NCBI RefSeq assembly: GCF_003047105.1 | Contig: NZ_CP028475.1 | Coordinates: 2,232,001-2,296,000 of the forward strand | DNA from: Celeribacter baekdonensis | GTDB lineage: Bacteria; Pseudomonadota; Alphaproteobacteria; Rhodobacterales; Rhodobacteraceae | Direction: 5' to 3' | Length of the DNA: 64,000 nucleotides | In this document: positions 56,488 through 64,000 of the stretch, one piece after another | Numbering within the stretch: position 1 is the stretch's first letter | Layout: each line of letters begins with the position of its first letter | Translations under genes and position numbers: made by a program | The notes under the pieces: model-generated | Told to the model about the DNA's origin: nothing | The model's input: only the letters and a program-made list of their open reading frames with translations | The model's database searches: none

Positions 56488-56766
56488 TTACTTCCGTTTC
56501 GCTTTTTTGTCAGCAGCGTGACCGTAATAGGTCCGGGTCGGCGAATACTCACCGAACTTCTGACCAATCATGTCTTCTGAGACGTTGACGGGGATGTGCT
56601 TGCGGCCGTTGTACACACCAAAGGTGAGACCAACGAACTGCGGCAGGATGGTGGAACGGCGGGACCAGATCTTGATGACCTCGTTGCGACCGCTCTCGCG
56701 AGCTTTTTCGGCCTTTTTGAGGACATAAGCGTCCACAAACGGGCCTTTCCAGACAGAACGTGCCAT
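56488..56766 (-). CDS. rpsS: 30S ribosomal protein S19
   Basis: The 92-residue S19 begins [20 protein letters not shown] and ends [20 protein letters not shown]. Gap to rplB is three bp. Confidence 0.97.
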   Translation of the reverse strand: MARSVWKGPFVDAYVLKKAEKARESGRNEVIKIWSRRSTILPQFVGLTFGVYNGRKHIPVNVSEDMIGQKFGEYSPTRTYYGHAADKKAKRK

Positions 56767-56769
56767 ATC

Positions 56770-57612
56770 TTAGCGACCCTTCTTCTTAGCGTGACGCGAG
56801 CGGATGATGAGCTTGCTGGACGCCTTATTCTTGTTGCGCGTTTTCGCGCCTTTGGTCGGTTTGCCCCATGGCGTCACCGGGTGACGACCACCAGAGGTCC
56901 GGCCTTCACCACCACCGTGCGGGTGGTCGATCGGGTTCATAACCACACCACGCACAGACGGGCGGATGCCCTTGTGGCGGTTGCGACCGGCTTTACCGAA
57001 GTTCTGGTTGGAGTTGTCAGGGTTCGACACGGCACCGACAGTGCACATGCATTCCTGACGGACCAAACGCAATTCGCCAGAAGACAGGCGGATCTGAGCG
57101 TAGCCACCGTCACGACCAACGAACTGAGCGTAAGTCCCAGCAGCACGCGCGATTTGACCGCCCTTGCCAGCTTTGAGCTCAACGTTGTGGACGATTGTCC
57201 CGATCGGGAGACCGGAGAACGGCATAGCGTTGCCCGGCTTCACGTCAGCCTTGGCAGAGGCGATGACTTTGTCGCCAACGGCCAGACGCTGCGGAGCCAG
57301 GATGTAAGCCTGTTCGCCGTCTTCATATTTGATAAGCGCGATAAACGCGGTGCGGTTCGGGTCATATTCGATCCGTTCCACAGTCGCTGCGACGTCAAAC
57401 TTGTTCCGTTTGAAGTCGACGATACGATAGAGACGCTTTGCCCCGCCGCCTTTGCGGCGCATCGTGATCCGTCCGGTGTTGTTCCGACCGCCATTCTTGG
57501 TCAAACCCTCAGTGAGGGATTTGACCGGGCGGCCTTTCCAAAGCTCCGAACGGTCGATCAGAACCAACCCACGTTGGCCAGGCGTCGTCGGTTTATACGA
57601 CTTGAGTGCCAT
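56770..57612 (-). CDS. rplB: 50S ribosomal protein L2
   Basis: The 280-residue L2 begins [20 protein letters not shown] and has the peptidyl-transferase-proximal sequence [20 protein letters not shown]. It starts a new segment; rplW, its usual upstream neighbour, ends about 1.3 kb away with its own terminator. Confidence 0.97.
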   Translation of the reverse strand: MALKSYKPTTPGQRGLVLIDRSELWKGRPVKSLTEGLTKNGGRNNTGRITMRRKGGGAKRLYRIVDFKRNKFDVAATVERIEYDPNRTAFIALIKYEDGEQAYILAPQRLAVGDKVIASAKADVKPGNAMPFSGLPIGTIVHNVELKAGKGGQIARAAGTYAQFVGRDGGYAQIRLSSGELRLVRQECMCTVGAVSNPDNSNQNFGKAGRNRHKGIRPSVRGVVMNPIDHPHGGGEGRTSGGRHPVTPWGKPTKGAKTRNKNKASSKLIIRSRHAKKKGR

Positions 57613-57878
57613 AGTTTCTGTCTTCCGTCTAGCTGAGGCGGATCCAGTAACTGGTCCGCCTGATGTTTAGCCCCCCGAAGGTGGCCATGTTGTAGGCCCC
57701 TTCAACCGAATGAGAGGTGCCCGAATTCACAATACCAAGAGGCCTCAGAACGAATCCGAGGCCACGCGATGGGTGCGTTTAGCAAGGATGGATGGGGGTG
57801 TCTATAGGGGAGTGGGGTTTGCGATGAGGCAGATCAAACTTAAAAGTGGCAAATAACGCTCAAAATGCTTTGAGACAT
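57613..57878. promoter_or_regulatory. Upstream region of rplB
   Basis: This 266 bp spacer carries a minus-strand -10-like CTCCCCTATAGAC at 57799-57809, matching the sequence at the rpmC promoter, but no good -35 hexamer was found at 17 bp. No gene is seen. Confidence 0.4.
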
Positions 57879-58295
57879 TCATCCACCACGAAACACGTTT
57901 GACACCCCAGAGACGCCATATCCAATAGTTTCGAGGTCTTTTTCCTCAAACTTGCGGAATGCGCCAATAAATAGCGCCACGGTTATTGCGGTGATTGAGG
58001 TAATCGGGGCGACTATCATAGCTACTGAAAAAGCCGCATTTGCAAAAATGAACGGACCTATAAAAACGTGATGAACCAAGTGGGTTATTAACCCACCCAT
58101 AGCAACGATAACTAACACATCCGCAATCGATGCAATCCACTTGAGCCAGTATCGCTGTCCAATTTCTCTATGCGCAAGCCTCTTAAGTTTAGATTCCGCC
58201 TCCAGAAGCTCAAACTCCAACTCTTCTCTGCGCGCATTTTGTGGTGCACCTTCCGGATTTAGATCAGGATCCAAAGGTGGAATTACATCAGTCAT
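57879..58295 (-). CDS. Two-helix membrane protein, candidate toxin of a Panacea pair
   Basis: This 138-residue protein has an acidic N-terminus (PPLDPDLNPEGAPQ), a coiled helix (REELEFELLEAESKLKRLAH) and two or three hydrophobic helices (LKWIASIADVLVIVAMGGLI, PITSITAITVALFIGAF). Its ATG at 58295 lies inside the end of the Panacea gene (8-base overlap). Membrane-active proteins are a known toxin type among partners of Panacea antitoxins, so it is the likely toxin. A few residues of sequence at its end (GYGVSGVSNVFRGG) are unusual. The activity is inferred. Confidence 0.65.
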   Translation of the reverse strand: MTDVIPPLDPDLNPEGAPQNARREELEFELLEAESKLKRLAHREIGQRYWLKWIASIADVLVIVAMGGLITHLVHHVFIGPFIFANAAFSVAMIVAPITSITAITVALFIGAFRKFEEKDLETIGYGVSGVSNVFRGG

Positions 58296-58758
58296 GTGCA
58301 GCCTGCCTATTTGCTTCAGCACGCTTCACCTTGTAGTGCTGCTTAATGAGGTCATCGTGTATCAACGCATAATTACCCCCCGTTTTAGTAGCAATATCCC
58401 ACGGGCCTCCCGGCACGTGCGTCAAGTTAGACAACTGGAATGCCGAAAGGCTTCCATAAATTGTATATACTTGCTCTAAAAGGCTCTCGTCTTCTGGTGT
58501 AATCTCCTGCGCCGGTGCGGACACAGGCCCAGACACCTTGATGCCTTGAGTTCTGAAAGCATTCTAAACTTCTGGTATGACTGGTCCATACTGCCAAGCC
58601 TCAATCCGATTTGAGAACAATGGTACTTCTTGCATTTCCAGATGCCAGCCATGGGCAATATATGTGAGTTTCAGAAGGGACATTATGGACAAAGTCCTTC
58701 CTTCACGCTGAGCGCGTACCACGAACCAGTTCGCAATTTGACGAGCGTCATAAGCCAT
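58288..58758 (-). pseudogene. Panacea (DUF4065/SocA-like) antitoxin gene with an in-frame TAG
   Basis: The frame begins MAYDARQIANWFVVRAQREG and continues SIMSLLKLTYIAHGWHLEMQ and IEAWQYGPVIPEV, the DUF4065/Panacea signature. The next codon is TAG (58564-58566), where family members have a Tyr (consensus GPV.PEVY). After it the same frame resumes with NAFRTQGIKVSGPVSAPAQE and SAFQLSNLTHVPGGPWDIAT through 58288, making 156 residues if read through. A single substitution TAT/TAC to TAG would explain it. It keeps a strong RBS (GGAGG), promoter and operator. Truncation would leave the toxin unopposed unless it too is inactive or readthrough occurs. Confidence 0.8.
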
Positions 58759-58780
58759 ATATTCGCCTCCTTACTCATCC

Positions 58781-58809
58781 TATATAGGAAATCTTGCAAG
58801 AATTGTGAA
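58781..58809 (-). promoter_or_regulatory. Promoter with overlapping palindromes for the Panacea pair
   Basis: On the minus strand TTCACA (58804-58809) and TATATA (58781-58786) are 17 bp apart. Within the spacer lies the perfect palindrome TCTTGCAAGA (58792-58801), and CCTATATAGG at 58779-58788 covers the -10. Such dyads fit autoregulation by the antitoxin or complex. Confidence 0.65.
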
Positions 58810-58845
58810 TCCCTGTAAGTCTCAACGTCATAAAATCAGGGATTT

Positions 58846-58876
58846 CAAAAAAGCCCCCGGCTCTCACCGAGGGGCT
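58846..58876 (-). terminator. Terminator after rplW
   Basis: GCCCCTCGG and CCGGGGGC pair around TGAGAG on the minus strand, followed by six T. It separates the rpsJ-rplC-rplD-rplW segment from the toxin-antitoxin locus. Confidence 0.88.
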
Positions 58877-58903
58877 TCTTCATTTCAACCTAGTCCTGAA
58901 AAA

Positions 58904-59200
58904 TCAGAGACCGGTGGACACGTCGATCGAGTTGCCTTCTTCGAGTGTCACATAGGCTTTTTTGACGTCTTTGCGTTTGCCAAGCATCCCGCGGAAGCGT
59001 TTCGTCTTCCCTTTGGTGACGACGGTGTTGATGGCTTTCACCTTCACACCGAACAGCTCTTCAACGGCTTTTTTGATCTGCGGTTTGTTGGAGTCGATGG
59101 CGACTTCAAAAACAACAGCACCGTTTTCAGAAGCCATTGTGGCTTTCTCAGTGATGATCGGTTTACGGATCACGTCGTAAAGTGCAGCTTTCGTGGTCAT
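58904..59200 (-). CDS. rplW: 50S ribosomal protein L23
   Basis: The 98-residue L23 has [20 protein letters not shown] and [20 protein letters not shown]. It lies at the exit tunnel, where trigger factor and SRP dock. Overlaps rplD by four bases. Confidence 0.97.
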   Translation of the reverse strand: MTTKAALYDVIRKPIITEKATMASENGAVVFEVAIDSNKPQIKKAVEELFGVKVKAINTVVTKGKTKRFRGMLGKRKDVKKAYVTLEEGNSIDVSTGL

Positions 59201-59817
59201 TTGAGGCGAGCCTCCAGAGCTTCGACAGCCGACCGCGTGAGCACGAGCGTGTCACGTTTCAGGATGTCGTATACGTTTGCGCCCATCGTCGGGAGAATAT
59301 CAACACCGGAAATGTTCGCAGCCGCAGCTTTGAAGTTGGCGTCAATCTCAGCACCGTCGATGATCAACACGCGCTTCCAGCCTTGCTCTTTGATCGCTTT
59401 GGCGAGGAACGCGGTCTTTGCTTCTGCGAGTTTCGCATCTTCAATGATCACGAGGTTGCCAGAGCCAGCCTTTGCAGACAGAGCATGCTTGAGCCCGAGT
59501 TTACGGAACTTTTTCGTCAGCTCGTGACCGTGCGAACGCGGTGTCGGGCCTTTGTAAATCCCACCTTTACGGAAGATCGGTGCCTTGCGGGAGCCGTGAC
59601 GTGCGCCACCGGTGCCTTTTTGGCGATAGATCTTCTTGGTCGAGTAGGACACTTCCGAGCGGGTCTTTACCTTGTGAGTGCCGGCCTGCGCGTTGTTACG
59701 CTGCCAACGGACCACACGGTGCAGAATGTCGGCACGCGGCTCGAGACCAAACAGGGCCTCATCGAGATCCAAAGTGCCGGCGGAGCCGCCGTCGAGTTTG
59801 ATCACATCAAGTTTCAT
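59197..59817 (-). CDS. rplD: 50S ribosomal protein L4
   Basis: The 206-residue L4 has the tunnel loop [20 protein letters not shown] and [20 protein letters not shown]. It overlaps rplC and rplW by four bases each. Confidence 0.97.
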   Translation of the reverse strand: MKLDVIKLDGGSAGTLDLDEALFGLEPRADILHRVVRWQRNNAQAGTHKVKTRSEVSYSTKKIYRQKGTGGARHGSRKAPIFRKGGIYKGPTPRSHGHELTKKFRKLGLKHALSAKAGSGNLVIIEDAKLAEAKTAFLAKAIKEQGWKRVLIIDGAEIDANFKAAAANISGVDILPTMGANVYDILKRDTLVLTRSAVEALEARLK

Positions 59818-60551
59818 GCTTCACCCCCTTCTACTGGTGCTTCTGCAGCAGGAGCTTCAGCGACCGGAGCTTGTGCGGATTTCAGAGCAGCCGGAAGCGG
59901 CGCGTTCTCAGGGAACGGCTTTTTCATGGCGTCTTTGACCGTAACCCAGCCACCTTTGGAGCCCGGAACGGCGCCTTTGACCATGATCAAGCCACGGTCA
60001 GCGTCGGTACGAACGACCTGAAGGTTTTGGGTGGTAACGCGGGCAGACCCCATGTGACCGGCCATTTTTTTGCCTTTAAAGACTTTGCCCGGATCCTGAC
60101 ACTGACCCGTGGAGCCGTGCGAACGGTGGGACACGGACACACCGTGCGACGCACGCAGACCGCCAAAGTTGTGGCGTTTCATCGCACCGGCAAAACCTTT
60201 ACCGATGGATGTCCCGGACACGTCAACGAACTGACCTTCAAAGTAGTGCTCGGCAGAGATTTCTGCGCCGACTTCGATGAGGTTGGCTTCGTCCACGCGG
60301 AATTCCGCAACTTTACGCTTCGGCGCAACATTTGCAGCGGCGAAGTGACCGCGCATTGCTTGCGACGTGCGTTTTGCTTTTGCGTTGCCAGCACCGAGTT
60401 GAACAGCCGTGTAGCCGTCTTTCTCGTTGGTGCGCTGAGCCACAACTTGCAGGTTTTCGAGTTGAAGAACGGTCACAGGGATCTGCTTGCCGTCTTCCAT
60501 GAACAAGCGGGTCATGCCCACTTTCTTCGCGATGATACCAGAGCGCAACAT
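59814..60551 (-). CDS. rplC: 50S ribosomal protein L3
   Basis: The 245-residue L3 has [20 protein letters not shown] and the RNA-binding [22 protein letters not shown]-terminal tail rich in Ala/Pro/Glu ([18 protein letters not shown]) is an alphaproteobacterial extension. Confidence 0.97.
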   Translation of the reverse strand: MLRSGIIAKKVGMTRLFMEDGKQIPVTVLQLENLQVVAQRTNEKDGYTAVQLGAGNAKAKRTSQAMRGHFAAANVAPKRKVAEFRVDEANLIEVGAEISAEHYFEGQFVDVSGTSIGKGFAGAMKRHNFGGLRASHGVSVSHRSHGSTGQCQDPGKVFKGKKMAGHMGSARVTTQNLQVVRTDADRGLIMVKGAVPGSKGGWVTVKDAMKKPFPENAPLPAALKSAQAPVAEAPAAEAPVEGGEA

Positions 60552-60566
60552 ATCTAAGTGCCCTCC

Positions 60567-60875
60567 TTAAACTTTGATCTCGACGTCAACACCAGCGGCG
60601 AGGTCGAGCTTCATCAGCGCGTCAACGGTCTGGGGCGTCGGATCAACGATGTCGAGAAGACGCTTGTGCGTCCGGATCTCAAACTGATCGCGGGATTTTT
60701 TGTCGATGTGCGGACCACGGAGAACCGTGAACTTTTCGATCTTGTTCGGAAGCGGGATCGGGCCACGGACAGTCGCGCCGGTGCGCTTTGCCGTGTTGAC
60801 GATTTCTTGGGTGCTGGAATCGAGCACACGGAAATCAAATGCCTTCAGCCGAATGCGAATATTTTGCGACTGCAT
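60567..60875 (-). CDS. rpsJ: 30S ribosomal protein S10
   Basis: The 102-residue S10 (also NusE) begins [20 protein letters not shown] and contains [20 protein letters not shown]. It heads the S10 segment after tuf. Confidence 0.97.
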   Translation of the reverse strand: MQSQNIRIRLKAFDFRVLDSSTQEIVNTAKRTGATVRGPIPLPNKIEKFTVLRGPHIDKKSRDQFEIRTHKRLLDIVDPTPQTVDALMKLDLAAGVDVEIKV

Positions 60876-61076
60876 AATATAGCCTTTCGCGGCTTAAAGT
60901 TGAGAGGTGGAAAACGCACCATTGCGCCGCCACGTCGAACTGAAAAGGGCGAGTCACGACTCACCCTCATCTTTCACACAAAGTGAATTGCTGCCCAATA
61001 CAGGGGGATCAGGCCAGATCAATATCTAATCCCGAAAACCGCATGATTTATTGGGCTTCTTGTATCTTTGTCTTTG

Positions 61077-61105
61077 GAAAAAGGCCCCGCTTTTGCGAGG
61101 CCTTT
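61077..61105 (-). terminator. Terminator after tuf
   Basis: GGCCTCGC and GCGGGGCC pair around AAAA on the minus strand, followed by TTTTT. It lies 138 bp past the tuf stop because of the intervening repeats. Confidence 0.88.
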
Positions 61106-61140
61106 CTATGCGATCAATCGCTTGCGTGACTTATGCGATC

Positions 61141-61242
61141 TTACTCAACGATCTTCGACACACCATATTCGTGTGCGTCTCGGGATCATTGCTTACTCAA
61201 CGATCTTCGACACACCATATTCGTGCGTCTCGGGATCATTGC
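61141..61242 (-). repeat. Two tandem copies of the tuf 3' end (52 and 50 bp)
   Basis: Units at 61141-61192 and 61193-61242 each contain, on the minus strand, TGTGTCGAAGATCGTTGAGT plus AA, which is the last codons and stop of tuf, followed by GCAATGATCCCGAGACGCAC. They differ by a two-base indel (GTGTGCG/GTGCG). The true tuf end (from 61243) is the third, partial copy. Confidence 0.92.
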
Positions 61243-62418
<1,176 letters not shown>

Positions 62419-62486
62419 TATGGCCTCCTATTATTCGATATGGGGATCAAGCCACCCTAAAAGGTGAACCCGATCCCCGAAGTGAG

Positions 62487-64000
62487 TTAGGCGAATTTCG
62501 CCTGAATTTCTTCCGAGATGTTCGACGGCACAGCTTCGTAGTGATCGAACTGCATCGAGAACTGTGCGCGGCCCGAAGACATGGAACGCAGCGTGTTGAT
62601 GTAGCCAAACATGTTGGCCAGCGGCACGAAGGAGTCGATGGCAATCGCGTTACCGCGAGTGTCCTGACCCTGAACCTGACCGCGACGTGAGGTCAGATCG
62701 CCGATGATCCCGCCGGTGTATTCTTCCGGGGTGATCACTTCGACTTTCATGATCGGTTCGAGCAATTTCGCACCGGCTTTGCGCATACCTTCGCGCATGC
62801 CCATACGAGCAGCGATTTCGAATGCCAGCACGGAGGAGTCAACATCGTGGAACTTACCGTCGATCAACGTCACTTTGAAGTCGATCACCGGGAAGCCTGC
62901 CAGAGGACCGGAGTCCATGACAGAACGAATGCCTTTTTCGACGCCGGGGATGTATTCCTTCGGCACCGCACCGCCAACGATCTTGGATTCAAAGGAGAAC
63001 CCTTCGCCCGGCTGTGTCGGCGTGATGATGAGTTTGACCTCAGCGTACTGACCCGACCCACCAGACTGTTTCTTGTGGGTGTAGGTGTGCTCGACTTCGT
63101 GAGAAATCGTTTCACGATAGGCCACCTGCGGCGCACCAATGTTCGCTTCGACTTTGAACTCACGACGCAGACGATCCACGAGGATGTCGAGGTGAAGTTC
63201 GCCCATGCCTTTCATGATGGTTTGACCGGACTCGATGTCGGTCTCCACACGGAAGGAGGGATCTTCGGCGGCAAGGCGTGCCAGACCTGCGGACATTTTC
63301 TCTTGGTCGCCCTTGGTTTTGGGCTCAACTGCGATCTCGATCACCGGTTCCGGGAAGGTCATGGTTTCGAGAACGACCGGCTCAGAAGCAGAACACAGGG
63401 TATCCCCGGTGGTCGTGTCTTTGAGGCCAGCCAAAGCGATGATGTCGCCAGCAAAGGCTTCTTCGATCTCTTCACGGTTGTTCGAGTGCATCATCATCAT
63501 ACGACCGACGCGCTCTTTTTTGCCTTTGGTCGAGTTCAGAATGCCGTCACCTTTGTTCATCTTACCGGAGTAGATGCGGGTAAAGGTGAGCGTGCCCACG
63601 AACGGGTCGTTCATGATTTTGAACGCAAGACCGGAGAACGCCATGTTGTCATCGGCACGACGCGGGATGTCACGGGTTTCCGTTTCATCGCCGGGTTTAA
63701 AGCCCATGTAATCCACAACGTCGAGCGGGCTCGGCAAGTAGTCGATCACAGCGTTCAACAGCGGCTGAACACCTTTGTTTTTAAACGCGGATCCGCAGAG
63801 AACCGGAATAAACTTGATCGCCAGCGTGCCTTTGCGGATCAGGCTGCGAAGCGTGTCCACGTCGGGCTCAGCGCCGTCCATCAAGTAGTTTTCCATGGCA
63901 TCGTCATCCATCTCGACAGCCGTCTCGATGAGATGCGCACGCCATTCGTCAGCCAGATCTTTCAAGCTGTCGCGGATGTCACGCTGTTCCCAGCTCGCAC
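62487..64000 (-). CDS. fusA: Elongation factor G, partial
   Basis: This is the C-terminal ~504 residues of EF-G; the GTPase N-terminus lies beyond the right edge. The edge sequence reads [20 protein letters not shown] and continues through domain II ([20 protein letters not shown]) and domain IV ([20 protein letters not shown]) to [11 protein letters not shown]. It drives tRNA translocation. Confidence 0.97.
   Translation of the reverse strand, partial: ASWEQRDIRDSLKDLADEWRAHLIETAVEMDDDAMENYLMDGAEPDVDTLRSLIRKGTLAIKFIPVLCGSAFKNKGVQPLLNAVIDYLPSPLDVVDYMGFKPGDETETRDIPRRADDNMAFSGLAFKIMNDPFVGTLTFTRIYSGKMNKGDGILNSTKGKKERVGRMMMMHSNNREEIEEAFAGDIIALAGLKDTTTGDTLCSASEPVVLETMTFPEPVIEIAVEPKTKGDQEKMSAGLARLAAEDPSFRVETDIESGQTIMKGMGELHLDILVDRLRREFKVEANIGAPQVAYRETISHEVEHTYTHKKQSGGSGQYAEVKLIITPTQPGEGFSFESKIVGGAVPKEYIPGVEKGIRSVMDSGPLAGFPVIDFKVTLIDGKFHDVDSSVLAFEIAARMGMREGMRKAGAKLLEPIMKVEVITPEEYTGGIIGDLTSRRGQVQGQDTRGNAIAIDSFVPLANMFGYINTLRSMSSGRAQFSMQFDHYEAVPSNISEEIQAKFA

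Larger units (their letters stand above)
60876..61242. other. Spacer between tuf and rpsJ holding the tuf terminator and tandem repeats
   Basis: This 367 bp region contains the tuf terminator (61077-61105) and two tandem copies of the tuf 3' end (61141-61242). The remaining sequence (60876-61070) shows no gene and probably contains the rpsJ promoter, which I could not place. Confidence 0.55.

Overview
The window looks like a chromosomal segment of an alphaproteobacterium of the order Rhodobacterales (Roseobacter-type). The evidence is the amino-acid ABC operon of bztABCD/aapJQMP type, the rpmH-rnpA-yidD-yidC-engB block, an ATP12-type chaperone gene, the zinc-finger form of adenylate kinase, and a ribosomal-protein super-operon interrupted by accessory genes.

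Left part (1-12.2 kb) is catabolic. A leftward operon encodes an extradiol dioxygenase, an NTF2-fold protein, an alpha/beta hydrolase, an HsaA-type flavin monooxygenase, its flavin reductase, an outer-membrane MetA-type protein and a beta-keto acid cleavage enzyme. Together they resemble a meta-cleavage route for a hydroxylated aromatic or steroid-derived ring. A TetR regulator is divergent. A bicupin-like protein, a flavodoxin-fold NAD(P)H oxidoreductase and an IclR regulator follow, then an oleate hydratase gene carrying an apparent one-base frameshift, and its likely TetR regulator.

At 12.2-18.75 kb lies an accessory island. It holds three modules that each begin with a related direct repeat (84-145 bp). 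Two modules contain paralogous four-helix membrane proteins, and each of these overlaps the start of a small Gly-rich protein; the last such gene carries two frameshifts. The island ends in a roughly 2.07 kb element with inverted TGTCAG ends that contains a lone tniQ and an IS110 transposase fragment. The element stops 10 bp short of the 3' end of tRNA-Arg(ACG).

The middle (18.8-41.5 kb) is mostly housekeeping: a histidine kinase, a flavoprotein disulfide reductase and TVP38-type membrane protein, rpmH-rnpA-yidD-ttcA, a degenerate-GGDEF/EAL protein, yidC-engB-argB-sixA-like, bztABCD, then ATP12-HAD-rluC-crcB-rarA. A LuxR regulator and an AHL synthase follow.

The right part (41.7-64 kb), read leftward, is the fusA-tuf-rpsJ...rplQ super-operon. 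It is cut into segments by terminators and by inserted genes: rpsJ-rplC-rplD-rplW; a Panacea-type toxin-antitoxin pair whose antitoxin has an in-frame TAG; rplB-rpsS-rplV-rpsC-rplP; a NavBac sodium channel, a 2OG oxygenase and two tiny membrane proteins; rpmC to rpmD; a cluster of three small genes including DUF1127 and two related short proteins; then rplO-secY-adk-rpsM-rpsK-rpoA-rplQ. The tuf 3' end is tandemly duplicated downstream of its own stop codon. fusA runs off the right edge.
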